Assembly (NCBI GenBank): GCA_002118135.1
Contig: BDIU01000476.1
Location: forward strand, 46,469-110,468
Reading direction: 5' to 3'
Length of the DNA: 64,000 bases
From: Trebouxia sp. TZW2008
Lineage: Eukaryota > Chlorophyta > Trebouxiophyceae > Trebouxiales > Trebouxiaceae
The notes beneath the pieces are model-generated. The model was given only the letters and a program-made list of their open reading frames with translations, was not told the origin of the DNA and did not search any database. Below, piece by piece: positions 63,894 to 64,000 of this stretch; the first letter of the stretch is position 1; each line of letters begins with the position of its first letter. The position numbers and the translations under genes were made by a program.

Positions 63894-64000
63894 ATGTTCT
63901 GGTGAACAATCTTGCAGGCAAGATTGCCTGACGCCCGTAACCAGTGAGAGAGCAGAAAGGTCACGAGCCCCAGCCGAATGGCGAATGGGCGAAAGCCGAC
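63894..64000. other. Right-edge flank
   Basis: 107 bp beyond the LTR. Nothing recognised. Confidence 0.4.

Overview
This is nuclear DNA of a photosynthetic-lineage eukaryote, most likely a chlorophyte (trebouxiophyte-type) green alga. Genes are split into many short exons by spliceosomal introns with GT-AG and some GC-AG ends, on both strands and closely packed. Two intronic inserts are fragments of mitochondrial nad7 and nad2 with a green-alga or plant flavour. The LTR element carries a PHD finger next to its integrase. Species assignment is inference; no rRNA or other marker gene is present.

Layout from left to right. 6-12540 (-): cytosolic leucyl-tRNA synthetase, 18 in-window exons with consistent phases, C-terminus cut off by the left edge. 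12870-15792 (+): an RPRD1/Rtt103-type CID protein, sharing a bidirectional promoter with LeuRS. 16410-25788 (-): a long Ser/Pro-rich, probably membrane-anchored protein I do not recognise. 25861-26862: weak coding signals only. 27194-30456 (-): a ferritin-fold protein lacking the usual ferroxidase residues. 31345-33236 (-): a Yip1-family Golgi/ER membrane protein. 33838-36376 (-): a multi-spanning Rolling-stone/AIG1-like protein. 36760-40671 (-): an SNM1/Pso2 DNA cross-link repair nuclease. 40855-41649 (-): a small acidic protein. 41813-52607 (+): a 15-exon long-chain acyl-CoA synthetase. 53072-53144 (-): a tRNA, probably Ile(UAU). 53558-57953 (-): a membrane-anchored or secreted SGNH/GDSL hydrolase. 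59042-63893 (-): a broken LTR retrotransposon with nested insertions.

The most unusual property is structural. Introns of LeuRS, the acyl-CoA synthetase and the SGNH hydrolase are filled with decayed tandem copies of the neighbouring exon plus its splice site. At least eight LeuRS exons have ghosts, one with about eight extra copies and another with four. Copies usually carry one splice site and part of the exon, so each array presents a ladder of candidate splice sites to the spliceosome. Two LeuRS introns also hold open-frame mitochondrial DNA fragments, and another holds a 66-nt near-pure G run.

The retroelement region is layered. A 97%-identical LTR pair encloses a primer-binding site, a possible DTG protease remnant, a 340-bp-armed palindrome, and a PHD-integrase reading frame. 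That frame is split by a 144-bp MITE-like insert. A 407-bp TRIM-like element, with LTRs containing a perfect RNA polymerase III B box, lies between the integrase core and its GPY/F tail. The genes do not form one pathway; they are housekeeping functions (translation, Pol II termination, vesicle traffic, lipid activation, DNA repair).
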